Position numbers and translations under genes: made by a program
In this document: in pieces, positions 53,601 to 61,458 of the stretch
Layout: each line of letters begins with the position of its first letter
Numbering within the stretch: the first letter of the stretch is position 1
Assembly: GCA_944324165.1 (NCBI GenBank)
Contig: CALUVG010000003.1
Coordinates: 1 to 64,000, forward strand
Direction: 5' to 3'
Origin: Candidatus Gastranaerophilales bacterium
Lineage (GTDB): Bacteria; Cyanobacteriota; Vampirovibrionia; Gastranaerophilales; Gastranaerophilaceae
Length of the DNA stretch: 64,000 bases
Notes under the pieces: model-generated
The model's database searches: none
Told to the model about the DNA's origin: nothing
The model's input: only the letters and a program-made list of their open reading frames with translations

Positions 53601-56600
53601 GACAATTCATCAGCTCTTGCGGCTATATTATCTAATGCCAGTCCTAGTTGTCCGTCAGAAGATGAGAATTTTTCTACTTTCTCTGACAAAATATCCAGCT
53701 TATCATTTATTTTATCACTGGCATCGCCTACCATCTCTACTTTATCATTTATAGAGTCCAGAACTTCTTTTGAACGCTCGCTTTGTTCACCGGATGCTTC
53801 AATTTTTTGTGCCAGTGTGTTTACAGCTTCAATAACCCGTTCGTCATTGTTACCAAATGTTTCTATTTTATTTGACAACATATCAAGGCTATCTGTTACA
53901 CGCTCTGAATCAGTACCAATTGTCTCAATTTTTCTGTTCAGTTCATCTACACATTCAAAAACTTTTACAGACTCTTCTCCGAGAGCCTCCACTTTATTAG
54001 ATAACTCATCTACATTTTCTACGACTTTATCTGAATTTGTTCCCAGCATTTCTACTTTATCAGACAAATTATTCAAGGACTGACTTATCTCATCATCTGA
54101 AACAGAGAAAGTTTCAATTTTATCAAGCACAACATCCATTGTTCTTGTAATTCTCTCATCAGTCTCATTCATTGAATCCATTTTTTCGTTGAGATATTGC
54201 ATCCCCTGTGTAAGCTGTTCATCAGTTTCATTACTATCAAGTTTGTTGGAGATCAAATCTAATGACTGGGTAATCTGATCTTCTACTCCTGCAAAAGTAT
54301 CAAGTTTATCGGAAATAGTATTTACAGATTGAACCAATTCATCGGTCTTTCTGTCAACATTATCAGTTTTTTCAGTAATTTCGCTTACTGCAGAAGACAT
54401 TGAATCTGTGCGAATATTCATTGTCTCAACTGTTTCATTAACACTTGCAAGCTCATTTGTAAGCTGCTCTGTGTTTTGACGGATACCGCTGAATTTTTCA
54501 GCAATATTTACTAATGAATTTGCTATCCCGTCATCGTTGCTGCCCAATGCATCAACTTTTTCATAAATAGCCCCGAGTGCCTGTGAATTTTTTTCATTTG
54601 TTTCTGAAACATTATCAATTTTGCCGCTTAAAGATATTAAAACATCTGTTGTCTCAGTATCATTAGCAGACGGCAGATTATCAAGTTTAGTAATAATTTC
54701 ATCAGCTTTGGCATCTAGCTCCGCAACCCTGGTATGCAGCTCTTCATCCTGTTCTTTTGAAAGCAGTGCATCAATTTTTTCATGCATTGCATCCATTGAC
54801 TCTGCAGAAGATTTTGCAACTTCTTTCATTGCAATAAGAATAATGTTTTTCAGATCTTTTAAACCTGACATTATTTGCATTTTGTTATTGCCGAGAATTT
54901 CATTAAATTCATCATTTGAATAGTGAACACCAAGTTCTTCAACCTTAACGCCCAACTGGTTCAGAATAAGTAAAATTTCTTCTTTTGTATCATTATCATC
55001 TTCTTTGGAAGATTGTTTATTTTCCAATTCCGTGAATTTTGCGGCAAGTTCAGTTTTCAAACTGTCAACTGTCCACATCAAATCATTCGCACTTACCGGT
55101 ACACCAATATATCCTTTTAAATCCTCAAGAACTGATTCTAATTTAACATTCAATGCATTAGTAACATCTACAGCCATATTAGAAAACATATTAGAATAAT
55201 TTGAAGTCAATTCACTTATTTTTTCATCAATACCTGTTAAAAGTGATTTCCATTCATTTATAACCTGAGAATTATTTTCTAAGCTGTTTTCTACCCCGCG
55301 ACTGATATCTTCAACCGCAGATTTAATCATCTCAAGATTTGATTGCGCCTGAGATGTCATTGTATCATTGACATCATTAATCTTAGAAACTGTATCAGTA
55401 TAAATTTTTTCAAGTCCCTCAACAAGTGTTTGATTTTGTCCGAGACTCATCTGCATTTGTGTATTAACATTTGTATAAATCTGTGCAAGCTGTTCTTTTA
55501 ACTCTGTAAGATTTGATGAGAAATCATTGTCTAAAAGACTTTGCAGGCTTGTTTTTACCGGCTCAAGTGCATCGACGATATCATCAGCTTTTCCGTTTAA
55601 TACATCTACAAATTCTTTATTAAATTCATAACTGTCTTTTTTCAAGTCAGATAATTTTTCATAATAACTATTTACATTCTCTTCAAAGCTGCTTTGCAAA
55701 GCTGACAAACGTTCCGTAATTTTATCATCTAAAACTGCACCTTCATTTCTGTATGCATCACTAATTTCAGTTATGAAATTTCGGATGCTTTCATTCATTT
55801 CTTTTATTTCATTTAAGTTAGAAGGTATATCTTGTGAGAGATAATTATTAACAAAATCTAATTTTGTACTTACAATACTAATTGCAGAAGTTAAAGTCTC
55901 AACATTTTCGCCTGCCTTTTGGTGAAAATCAAACGAAATATCATCTAATTTAGCTGACATTTCATTCATACTTGTTGTTATTGCATTTTCATTTGTGGCA
56001 CTAATAGCATCAACATTTTCTGCTATGTCATTCAATTTATCCATAAAATCTAATGATTGTAAGGATTTAAGAATTTGTTCAATTTTTTCTTTATTTTCTA
56101 CTAAATCGTTATTTAAAAAATTTGAATTATCTACAATTTTCTGGATAAAATCAGTTAAATCACCTCTGAATGCATTAAAATCATCTTCTGTGATTATTGA
56201 AGAAAATTTTCGATCAAGATCATCAAGTTTGGCATTAACCTTCTCATTTTCGCCAACTTCCTGAACAAGATTTTTCACATTATCAATAACAAAAGCAAGC
56301 GCATCAATCTTGTTTGAAATGGTATCAAAATCTAAAGCCAGAGTAATTTCATTTACATGCGCGTCTAAGTCGTTAACGCGATCTATGACATCTTCCAGTT
56401 TTTGTTGTGCAACGTCAAAATTTTCACGGGTCAGAAGCTGCGAAACCGCCTCTGAAAGAGCATCATTTTTCTGATCGAAAATCTGTAATGAAGACAAAAT
56501 ACCGTTAGTAGCCAGATAAATTGTCTCAAGCTCTTTTTTAATAATATCATTCTGGACAGTAGGATCCATAGACATAATATTCTGAATAATAGATTGCAAA

Positions 56601-57304
56601 CTATTATTTACATCTATAATATTAGCCTCAAATCCATGATTTAAATTTTCCAGCACATTAAGCTTTTCTACTAACTTGTTTTCAGAAGAGGATTGCGAAG
56701 ACGCAAGCACTGCACTGCTGGAATTAATATAATCTTTTATGTCTGAAGTTTTTAACTCCATCAATTCCCTGTAATTACTTGACTGCAATACAAGATTTTC
56801 ACCGAGCGCACGAATATCATCAGCAAGACTGGAAATACTTTGAGATTGTTTTTCATCAGCACTCTGGCGTTCATTCTGCATAACAGCATGCTGTCTTGAT
56901 ATTTCCTGATTAATATTTTCAATTAAATCGCGGGTTGTATCAAAATTAAGAGAAATTCTTTCTGATAATTCATCATTAACTTTTGATAGATTTTCGTCAA
57001 CTTTTTGGATAAGAGAATCAATGTCTGAAGTTTTTGCCGCCAATTCCTGATTTGATGTAATATATCTGAAAGCCTGTCCAAATTCATCATATTTTGATTG
57101 GTCAGCATTATAACGCTCTTCCAATTTGGAGCGAATTTCTGTTAAATAATCTTTAACAATCTTATTTGTTTCATAATCATTCTTAATTTCATCTAATTTT
57201 TCCCCAATCAAAGCCAGAGATTTGCCGGTTTCATCAGCATTAATATCAGTATCAAGTTTCAAAGTTCTAAGTATTTCAGCAATTTCTTCAATTGTTTGTG
57301 CCAT
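50591..57304 (-). CDS. Giant cytoplasmic coiled-coil repeat protein (2237 aa)
   Basis: 2237 residues, acidic, almost wholly helical, no signal peptide, no membrane helix and no enzymatic motif. Residues about 1060-1353 are 14 tandem units of exactly 21 residues (three heptads), of the form D-K-I-E-T-x-x-x-x-D-E-x-I-x-x-x-L-x-x-L-S. Neighbouring units such as SRTDILSSQDEK are nearly identical. Elsewhere a longer unit with T-N-N-E-H-I-x-S-x-L recurs three times (about 1480-1830). It may be a cytoskeletal or scaffolding filament. It ends 17 bases into glcD. No homologous named family recognised. Confidence 0.85.
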   Translation of the reverse strand: MAQTIEEIAEILRTLKLDTDINADETGKSLALIGEKLDEIKNDYETNKIVKDYLTEIRSKLEERYNADQSKYDEFGQAFRYITSNQELAAKTSDIDSLIQKVDENLSKVNDELSERISLNFDTTRDLIENINQEISRQHAVMQNERQSADEKQSQSISSLADDIRALGENLVLQSSNYRELMELKTSDIKDYINSSSAVLASSQSSSENKLVEKLNVLENLNHGFEANIIDVNNSLQSIIQNIMSMDPTVQNDIIKKELETIYLATNGILSSLQIFDQKNDALSEAVSQLLTRENFDVAQQKLEDVIDRVNDLDAHVNEITLALDFDTISNKIDALAFVIDNVKNLVQEVGENEKVNAKLDDLDRKFSSIITEDDFNAFRGDLTDFIQKIVDNSNFLNNDLVENKEKIEQILKSLQSLDFMDKLNDIAENVDAISATNENAITTSMNEMSAKLDDISFDFHQKAGENVETLTSAISIVSTKLDFVNNYLSQDIPSNLNEIKEMNESIRNFITEISDAYRNEGAVLDDKITERLSALQSSFEENVNSYYEKLSDLKKDSYEFNKEFVDVLNGKADDIVDALEPVKTSLQSLLDNDFSSNLTELKEQLAQIYTNVNTQMQMSLGQNQTLVEGLEKIYTDTVSKINDVNDTMTSQAQSNLEMIKSAVEDISRGVENSLENNSQVINEWKSLLTGIDEKISELTSNYSNMFSNMAVDVTNALNVKLESVLEDLKGYIGVPVSANDLMWTVDSLKTELAAKFTELENKQSSKEDDNDTKEEILLILNQLGVKVEELGVHYSNDEFNEILGNNKMQIMSGLKDLKNIILIAMKEVAKSSAESMDAMHEKIDALLSKEQDEELHTRVAELDAKADEIITKLDNLPSANDTETTDVLISLSGKIDNVSETNEKNSQALGAIYEKVDALGSNDDGIANSLVNIAEKFSGIRQNTEQLTNELASVNETVETMNIRTDSMSSAVSEITEKTDNVDRKTDELVQSVNTISDKLDTFAGVEDQITQSLDLISNKLDSNETDEQLTQGMQYLNEKMDSMNETDERITRTMDVVLDKIETFSVSDDEISQSLNNLSDKVEMLGTNSDKVVENVDELSNKVEALGEESVKVFECVDELNRKIETIGTDSERVTDSLDMLSNKIETFGNNDERVIEAVNTLAQKIEASGEQSERSKEVLDSINDKVEMVGDASDKINDKLDILSEKVEKFSSSDGQLGLALDNIAARADELSLQSEKSGQLLEDLLIKTDAGNSQSEKLSQVLNEILSRTDILSSQDEKSIQTLNEILSRTDILSSQDEKTAQILNEILSHIDISSIQSEKNSQTLDDVNLKLDAIAGNDERIANTFAALQENVSSVGEVVAQSMDSVASKFDDNTKNILGAMELLADKASENKQEIIDNITDINSNFEEQKTVLKDTVLSVTEKMSENKQAIVENVKEVSDKITSAAKLVMNSINEVSDKTVSTNEILSRSINVITDKVANDVSKLDTSVDALSNKVDVFAENDEKIADAIREISDKVDILKVDTTKEHVATSLDMLNDKADAAHDYDTKLAEAMEGLSVKMDTFSIVDDQLLRKSSEISDKADNIASIADQMTGVLNNIAENAGKINDVNETVDRVAGFAKNIANSLGQVTEKIESNDKDVKQTLAEFGQKFDDYAFNDGAIVKTMEVLSDKIDVFKFNTNNEHIVSSLDSLHEKVGDCYNADVKLVESVENIASRVDNSVASVTDNIKNDISDFSDSLDNVSSKIDSSADSVKNTLKKDLDDIAESVDVVSAKIDTFAEADDRIHDTLIELTDKIDVVKLETNNDHIISNLKDVNSKVDDLTVTGDQIENTLQVLQDKVVALSEKDVFDGFDVEGEIKNIKSLISAQRQYLEDTEISDRTIAMDDCLQELQKKIDVIAKDVNTMDSNANEIKESLMAAIASVFEQISFIEETEEIKGFVEEKTDEISNHIKEVQHQLRQIASNTGDDTYSYSLQDVETDIAKLRMILNDISDAAPNDELNQLANNVSKIENTVKDLQTTLTQEEFAKFKEDFDKINEDIVSISTRTNTLLLNSDNSYKSLNEGLDAFRGMVNNLNEKVNYLDNTEIQKRIERKITAINNAMNASANSNKVIREVLMYLGEWVDNATVNMNSLSDKVNEIDNVSDEISQVKNTISDLKNYVPEKADLIKTLEDKFEEQQERIDRLEMKLERVLGALEETDETKLNKKVDKIEKLINKLNMNVEKLASYVDEE
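53240..54126 (-). repeat. 63-bp tandem repeat array inside the giant gene
   Basis: About 14 in-frame 63-bp units encode the 21-residue repeats. The most similar neighbours share CATCTTGAGATGACAATAT starting at 53401 and 53464, exactly 63 bases apart. Similar adjacent units show recent duplication, so copy number probably varies among strains. Confidence 0.8.
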
Positions 57305-57479
57305 TTCTCTTCTCTTTCCTATAAAGTTAGTATAATCTCCCTTATATTATATATTATCAGAATAACACAAAATTACGCAAAAATGTTAACGAATTTTACT
57401 AAAATTGTAAAAAAATACTTTTTATTTTCAATTTTAGTGTTATGATAAATATCAGACATGTAAATTTGGGTGAGGGAAT

Positions 57480-57692
57480 ATGAATTACATAACAATTGAT
57501 AAAGAAAAGTGCAAAGCCTGTTATTTATGTATCAATGAATGCCCTAAAAAGCTTTTAAAAGTTAGTTCTGATACAAACAATTTAGGTGACCATATAGTAG
57601 AATTTGACGACCCGAATCATCAGTGTCTTGCTTGTGCAATGTGTGCACAAAGATGTCCTGACATGGCAATCACAGGAGTTTTCAAAGGATAA
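57480..57692 (+). CDS. korD: 2-oxoacid:ferredoxin oxidoreductase, delta (4Fe-4S) subunit
   Basis: 70 residues with two 4Fe-4S motifs, CKACYLCINECP and CLACAMCAQRCP. It is the small ferredoxin-like subunit that carries electrons from the TPP site to ferredoxin. The first of four genes (korDABC) with gaps of 3, 6 and 13 bases, a single operon. GTGAGGG precedes the ATG. KorD/VorD/OorD naming cannot be settled from sequence. Confidence 0.92.
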   Translation: MNYITIDKEKCKACYLCINECPKKLLKVSSDTNNLGDHIVEFDDPNHQCLACAMCAQRCPDMAITGVFKG

Positions 57693-57695
57693 ATT

Positions 57696-58772
57696 ATGAC
57701 TGAATGTTTAATCAAAGAAAATAAGAAAGTTTTAATAAAAGGTAATTACGCAATTGCGCAGGCTGCAATAAAGGCCGGATGTGAATGTTACTTCGGGTAT
57801 CCTATCACTCCGCAAAGTGAAATTGGCGAATATATGAGCGGCAAAATGCAGGAACTTCACAGAGCATATGTATCTGCCGAAAGCGAACTTGCAGCAATTA
57901 ATATGGTTGTCGGGGCATGCTCAACCGGTGCAAAAGCAATGACTTCTTCTTCATCTTGCGCGGTTGCATTAATGCAGGAAGCATTATCTTATGCGACTTC
58001 TGATGAATTACCTGTCGTTTTGGTAAGTGTTATGAGAGCGGGTCCGGGACTTGGCAATATTTATCCTTCTCAAGGGGATTACAATCAAGCAGTTACAGGC
58101 GGCGGCGACGGCGATTACAAATTGATAGTACTGTCACCTTCCACTGTTCAGGAATGCATAGATTTAACCTATAAAACATTTTATCTGGCTCATAAATACA
58201 GAAATCCTGCAGTTTTACTGGCAGACGGGCTGCTCGGACAAATGATGGAACCTGTAGAATTTACAGATTACCCGTATCCATCAATTGATAATTCCGATTG
58301 GGCACTCACCGGAGCAAAAGGAAGATCCGGACGTGTAATACGTTCTTATGCGCCATTAGAAGAACCGCAATGTGAACACATTAAAAAACTTTTTAATAAG
58401 TATAAATTACTTGAAGAAAATGAAGTTATGTATGAAGAAAACGATATTGAAGATGCGGATATTGTTGTAACATGCTTTGGCAGTCTTGCACGTAACGTGA
58501 AATCAGCAATAAAAATTTGCAGAGAAAAAGGTCTAAAAGTCGGTTTCTTTAGACCAATAACTCTATTCCCGTTCCCTAACAGGCGATTAAATGAAATTGC
58601 AGATTCTGCGAAAAAAATTCTTGTTACTGAAGTCAATATGGGACAGATGATTAAAGATGTTAAACTGGCGGTAAACGGAAAAGTTCCTGTAAGTTTCTAC
58701 GGCAAACCTGTAGGAGCATGGCCTAATGTTGATGATATAGTTGACGCTATTGAAAAAGAAATTAAAGGATAA
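57696..58772 (+). CDS. korA: 2-oxoacid:ferredoxin oxidoreductase, alpha subunit
   Basis: 358 residues. The pyrimidine-binding domain of a 2-oxoacid:ferredoxin oxidoreductase starts KGNYAIAQAAIKAGCECYFGYPITPQSE (opening segment) and has ESELAAINMVVGA, with the C-terminal domain II around VTCFGSLARNVKSA. It binds the substrate with the beta subunit. Size and motifs fit 2-oxoglutarate (Kor/Oor) or branched-chain (VorB) enzymes rather than the fused pyruvate enzyme. Confidence 0.93.
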   Translation: MTECLIKENKKVLIKGNYAIAQAAIKAGCECYFGYPITPQSEIGEYMSGKMQELHRAYVSAESELAAINMVVGACSTGAKAMTSSSSCAVALMQEALSYATSDELPVVLVSVMRAGPGLGNIYPSQGDYNQAVTGGGDGDYKLIVLSPSTVQECIDLTYKTFYLAHKYRNPAVLLADGLLGQMMEPVEFTDYPYPSIDNSDWALTGAKGRSGRVIRSYAPLEEPQCEHIKKLFNKYKLLEENEVMYEENDIEDADIVVTCFGSLARNVKSAIKICREKGLKVGFFRPITLFPFPNRRLNEIADSAKKILVTEVNMGQMIKDVKLAVNGKVPVSFYGKPVGAWPNVDDIVDAIEKEIKG

Positions 58773-58778
58773 TTAATA

Positions 58779-59531
58779 ATGGCAACACAAGTTTTTGAAA
58801 TACCTAAATCATTTAAAAAGGATATGAAATACACATTCTGCCCGGGATGTGATCACGGAGTTGCAATAAGACTTATTGCCGAATTGCTTGACGAACTCAA
58901 CCTCAGAGAAAAGACCATTTTAGCCGCATCTATCGGCTGTTCAGTGACAATTTACGATTTTCTTGACGTTGATTCTATTGAAGCGCCTCATGGCAGAGCA
59001 TTAGCAGAAGCAACCGGAGTAAAACGCGCACGCCCTGACAAATTTGTATTTACCTATCAAGGTGATGGTGATTTTGCCTCTATTGGTCTGGCTGAAAGTA
59101 TGCATGCAGCCTTGCGCGGCGAAAATTTAACCGCAATATGTATAAACAACACAACTTACGGTATGACAGGCGGACAACTCGGACCAACAACACTTCTCGG
59201 GCAGGTAACCACAACTTCGCCTTCCGGACGCAATATTGAATATTACGGTTATCCAATCAAAATTGCAGAGCACATTGCATTATGTGATGGTACAGCATTT
59301 AGTGCACGTGTATCACTTGACACAATCGCCAATATAAGAAAAGCTAAACAAGCACTTAAAAAGGCTTTTGAAGTGCAGTTACAAGGTTTGGGTTTCGGAT
59401 TTGTAGAAATCCTTTCAACCTGCCCGACCAATTGGAAAATGACACCTCAACAGGCTCATGACAGAGTTAGAAATGAAATGATGCCTGTGTTTAAACCCGG
59501 TGTGTATAAAGATGTTACTATAAAGAGTTAA
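58779..59531 (+). CDS. korB: 2-oxoacid:ferredoxin oxidoreductase, beta (TPP) subunit
   Basis: 250 residues. The TPP-binding domain has FCPGCDHGVAIR near the start, IGCSVTIYDFLDVD, the GDGDFASIG motif with the Mg/TPP-binding G-D-G, and NNTTYGMTGGQ. It makes acyl-CoA and reduced ferredoxin from a 2-oxoacid. It is 6 bases downstream of korA. Confidence 0.94.
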   Translation: MATQVFEIPKSFKKDMKYTFCPGCDHGVAIRLIAELLDELNLREKTILAASIGCSVTIYDFLDVDSIEAPHGRALAEATGVKRARPDKFVFTYQGDGDFASIGLAESMHAALRGENLTAICINNTTYGMTGGQLGPTTLLGQVTTTSPSGRNIEYYGYPIKIAEHIALCDGTAFSARVSLDTIANIRKAKQALKKAFEVQLQGLGFGFVEILSTCPTNWKMTPQQAHDRVRNEMMPVFKPGVYKDVTIKS

Positions 59532-59544
59532 TTATTAAAGGAAT

Positions 59545-60102
59545 ATGAGTGTGATGAATGAAAAGAATTTTATAATTGCCGGTTTTGGCGGACAAGGCGT
59601 ATTATTGGCTGGAGAAGTTTTAGCAAATGCATTTATGCTTGCAGGGAAAAATGTTACCTGGTATCCGTGCTATGGTGCTGAAATGCGCGGCGGAACAGTT
59701 AACTGTGAAATAGTTATGAATGATGACCCCGTAAGTGCAGTTAACAAAAAAGAAGCTGACTTTGTTATTGCATTGAATCAGGCCTCTTTCAATAAATTCG
59801 TTTCTAAAATCAAAAAAGGCGGCTTAATGATTGTTAATTCGTCACTGGCAAAAGAAATTAAAACACGTACTGACATAAATTATTTATTTGCGCCAATTAC
59901 TAAACTGGCAGAGAATTTAGGCAATATAAAAATGACGAATATTCTGGCATTAGGAATTCTGGCTAAAGCAAGTAAATTAGTTTCTATAGAAACTCTAAGT
60001 CATGCGTTGGATAATGTAATTCCTCCTCATAGAAAAAATCTTCTTCCGCTTAACCTGAAAGCCTTACAAATAGGCTATGAATACGATTTACTACCTGTGT
60101 AA
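59545..60102 (+). CDS. korC: 2-oxoacid:ferredoxin oxidoreductase, gamma subunit
   Basis: 185 residues. The N-terminal IIAGFGGQGVLLAGEVLA and the CYGAEMRGGTVNCEIV segment are characteristic of the gamma domain, which binds CoA and contacts the alpha subunit. Start choice is open: the ATG at 59545 is only 2 bases after AAAGGA, while the ATG at 59554 has a normal distance. Last gene of the korDABC operon. Confidence 0.93.
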   Translation: MSVMNEKNFIIAGFGGQGVLLAGEVLANAFMLAGKNVTWYPCYGAEMRGGTVNCEIVMNDDPVSAVNKKEADFVIALNQASFNKFVSKIKKGGLMIVNSSLAKEIKTRTDINYLFAPITKLAENLGNIKMTNILALGILAKASKLVSIETLSHALDNVIPPHRKNLLPLNLKALQIGYEYDLLPV

Positions 60103-60178
60103 ATTTAAAATCAGCTAAAAAGTTGATTTAAAAAGAGCAGAATAATATTATCCTATTCATGTTCAAACGAGGTTTACA

Positions 60179-60409
60179 GTGAAAAAAGAACTTATTAAAT
60201 CTATAAGAGAAAAAGAAATACAACTGGCGAAATTAAGAGAGCATGTAGACAAAAGTTCTGTCTGCTCAGATTTATATAACAAAGTCGTTTTGCAAAAAGC
60301 CATCCTGAAAAAAGAACTTGATGATTTAAATAAAAACAAGTTTGCTGATAAAGTGCGCTACCTGTTTCCGCGTAAGAAAACACTTATCTGCGATTACTTC
60401 AAAAAATAA
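60179..60409 (+). CDS. Small basic coiled-coil hypothetical protein
   Basis: 76 residues from a GTG start (GAGG 6 bases upstream). The first 55 residues form one Lys/Glu/Leu helix with heptad spacing (likely a coiled coil); the end is basic (VRYLFPRKKTLICDYFKK). No recognised family. It follows korC after a 76-base gap with no terminator. Confidence 0.5.
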   Translation: MKKELIKSIREKEIQLAKLREHVDKSSVCSDLYNKVVLQKAILKKELDDLNKNKFADKVRYLFPRKKTLICDYFKK

Positions 60410-60620
60410 TTCAAAATATTTGACCGAAGAATTGAATGCGCGTGTAACGTGCAAAAGAAATGGTTGCTCACTAAGTATTGTTCAGAGACAGAAATATTTG
60501 TACCTGTATCACTATGGGATCGCTCATAATTAGTCAAGAGTTGAATTGTATCTGGTAAAATTTTTAAAAGTAAAAATATTGAGTTAAATATATTTTTAGA
60601 CAATTTTCACTCTATTACAT
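60410..60620. other. Intergenic DNA without a recognised feature
   Basis: A 211-base AT-rich stretch between the 76-aa gene and the converging 184-aa gene. I see no gene, tRNA, clear terminator or repeat here. Confidence 0.5.
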
Positions 60621-61175
60621 TCAGTTAGAAATAATTGCTTCATCATTCAAATGATCTTCAATTGATATTCCCCAGGTATACCCATCGTGAATATACTGCG
60701 GATAGATTTTAACTGTAGTATTATCCCTATAAACAGGTTTATTATCACCAAAATCAAAGACATCTATATATTTTATTGTTTTTGTACTCTTGTCAGCAGA
60801 AGTTGTTACAGTAATAAGTTTTCCTGCGTCTTCCGCATAATAAGGTTGGAATGTTTCGGTTATACTGCCATCATCATTTATAACTGCGGATGTAGGAATG
60901 AATTTTTGACTATCAAACCCTATATTTTTTTCAATTTTTGCTATTTGTGTCTGATGTACCTTCATACCGTCAGACGCAAGCGGTTTTCTTCCTCTAGCCT
61001 GCTCCACATTTTCTGCAGACTGTGAAGTTGTTCGTTCAACAACTAACCCTTTATTCATATCTGCACTCTGAGCCTGAAAAAATTCGTAATCAGTTCCGGT
61101 GTTTCGCTGTGCAATGGTACCTGTATTGTTTGCTATAACCTGAAATAACGCTCCTATAGCATTTAAATTAAACAT
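60621..61175 (-). CDS. Hypothetical protein with beta-rich C-terminal half
   Basis: 184 residues. A Gln/Asn/Thr-rich N-terminal part (1-75) is followed by a charged helix (about 76-95) and a beta-rich C-terminal part with repeated Tyr/Asp/Thr strands (ITETFQPYYAED, KLITVTTSADKSTKTIKYIDVF). There is no signal peptide. No family recognised. GAAAGGAG precedes the ATG. It is divergent from ppdK across a 283-base gap. Confidence 0.6.
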   Translation of the reverse strand: MFNLNAIGALFQVIANNTGTIAQRNTGTDYEFFQAQSADMNKGLVVERTTSQSAENVEQARGRKPLASDGMKVHQTQIAKIEKNIGFDSQKFIPTSAVINDDGSITETFQPYYAEDAGKLITVTTSADKSTKTIKYIDVFDFGDNKPVYRDNTTVKIYPQYIHDGYTWGISIEDHLNDEAIISN

Positions 61176-61222
61176 TTTTATACTCCTTTCTTATAATTTA
61201 TAAAAGCCTTATAAATAGATAA

Positions 61223-61302
61223 AAACACAGCTATATAAAAAAGTTACACCTCCGCACCGCATCCTATCCTATCCTATTCTATGAGGGATTATAACTGTGT
61301 TT
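61223..61302. repeat. Long-loop inverted repeat with TCCTA tandem repeats
   Basis: AAACACAG (61223-61230) pairs with CTGTGTTT (61295-61302) and may extend by TATA/TATA across a mismatch. Inside the loop, ATCCTATCCTATCCTATTCTA holds three to four tandem TCCTA units (61261-61281). It lies in the shared upstream region of the 184-aa gene and ppdK; function is not evident. Confidence 0.35.
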
Positions 61303-61458
61303 CAGCCATATCAAAATTCATTTTTACATTTCTTTATATTAAACCAAAATCACCCATTTAATTTATATTTTAGTTTCATTTTTTTTATTTTTGTGTTATA
61401 TTCTGGTTAACAGTGTTTTAATTATTATTTATTTTAAAAAAGAAGGAGAATTAAAACT

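Noticed and set aside
53240-54126. CRISPR array
   Set aside because: The periodic repeats are 63-bp coding units in frame with the giant protein; there are no constant repeats with unrelated spacers and no cas genes.
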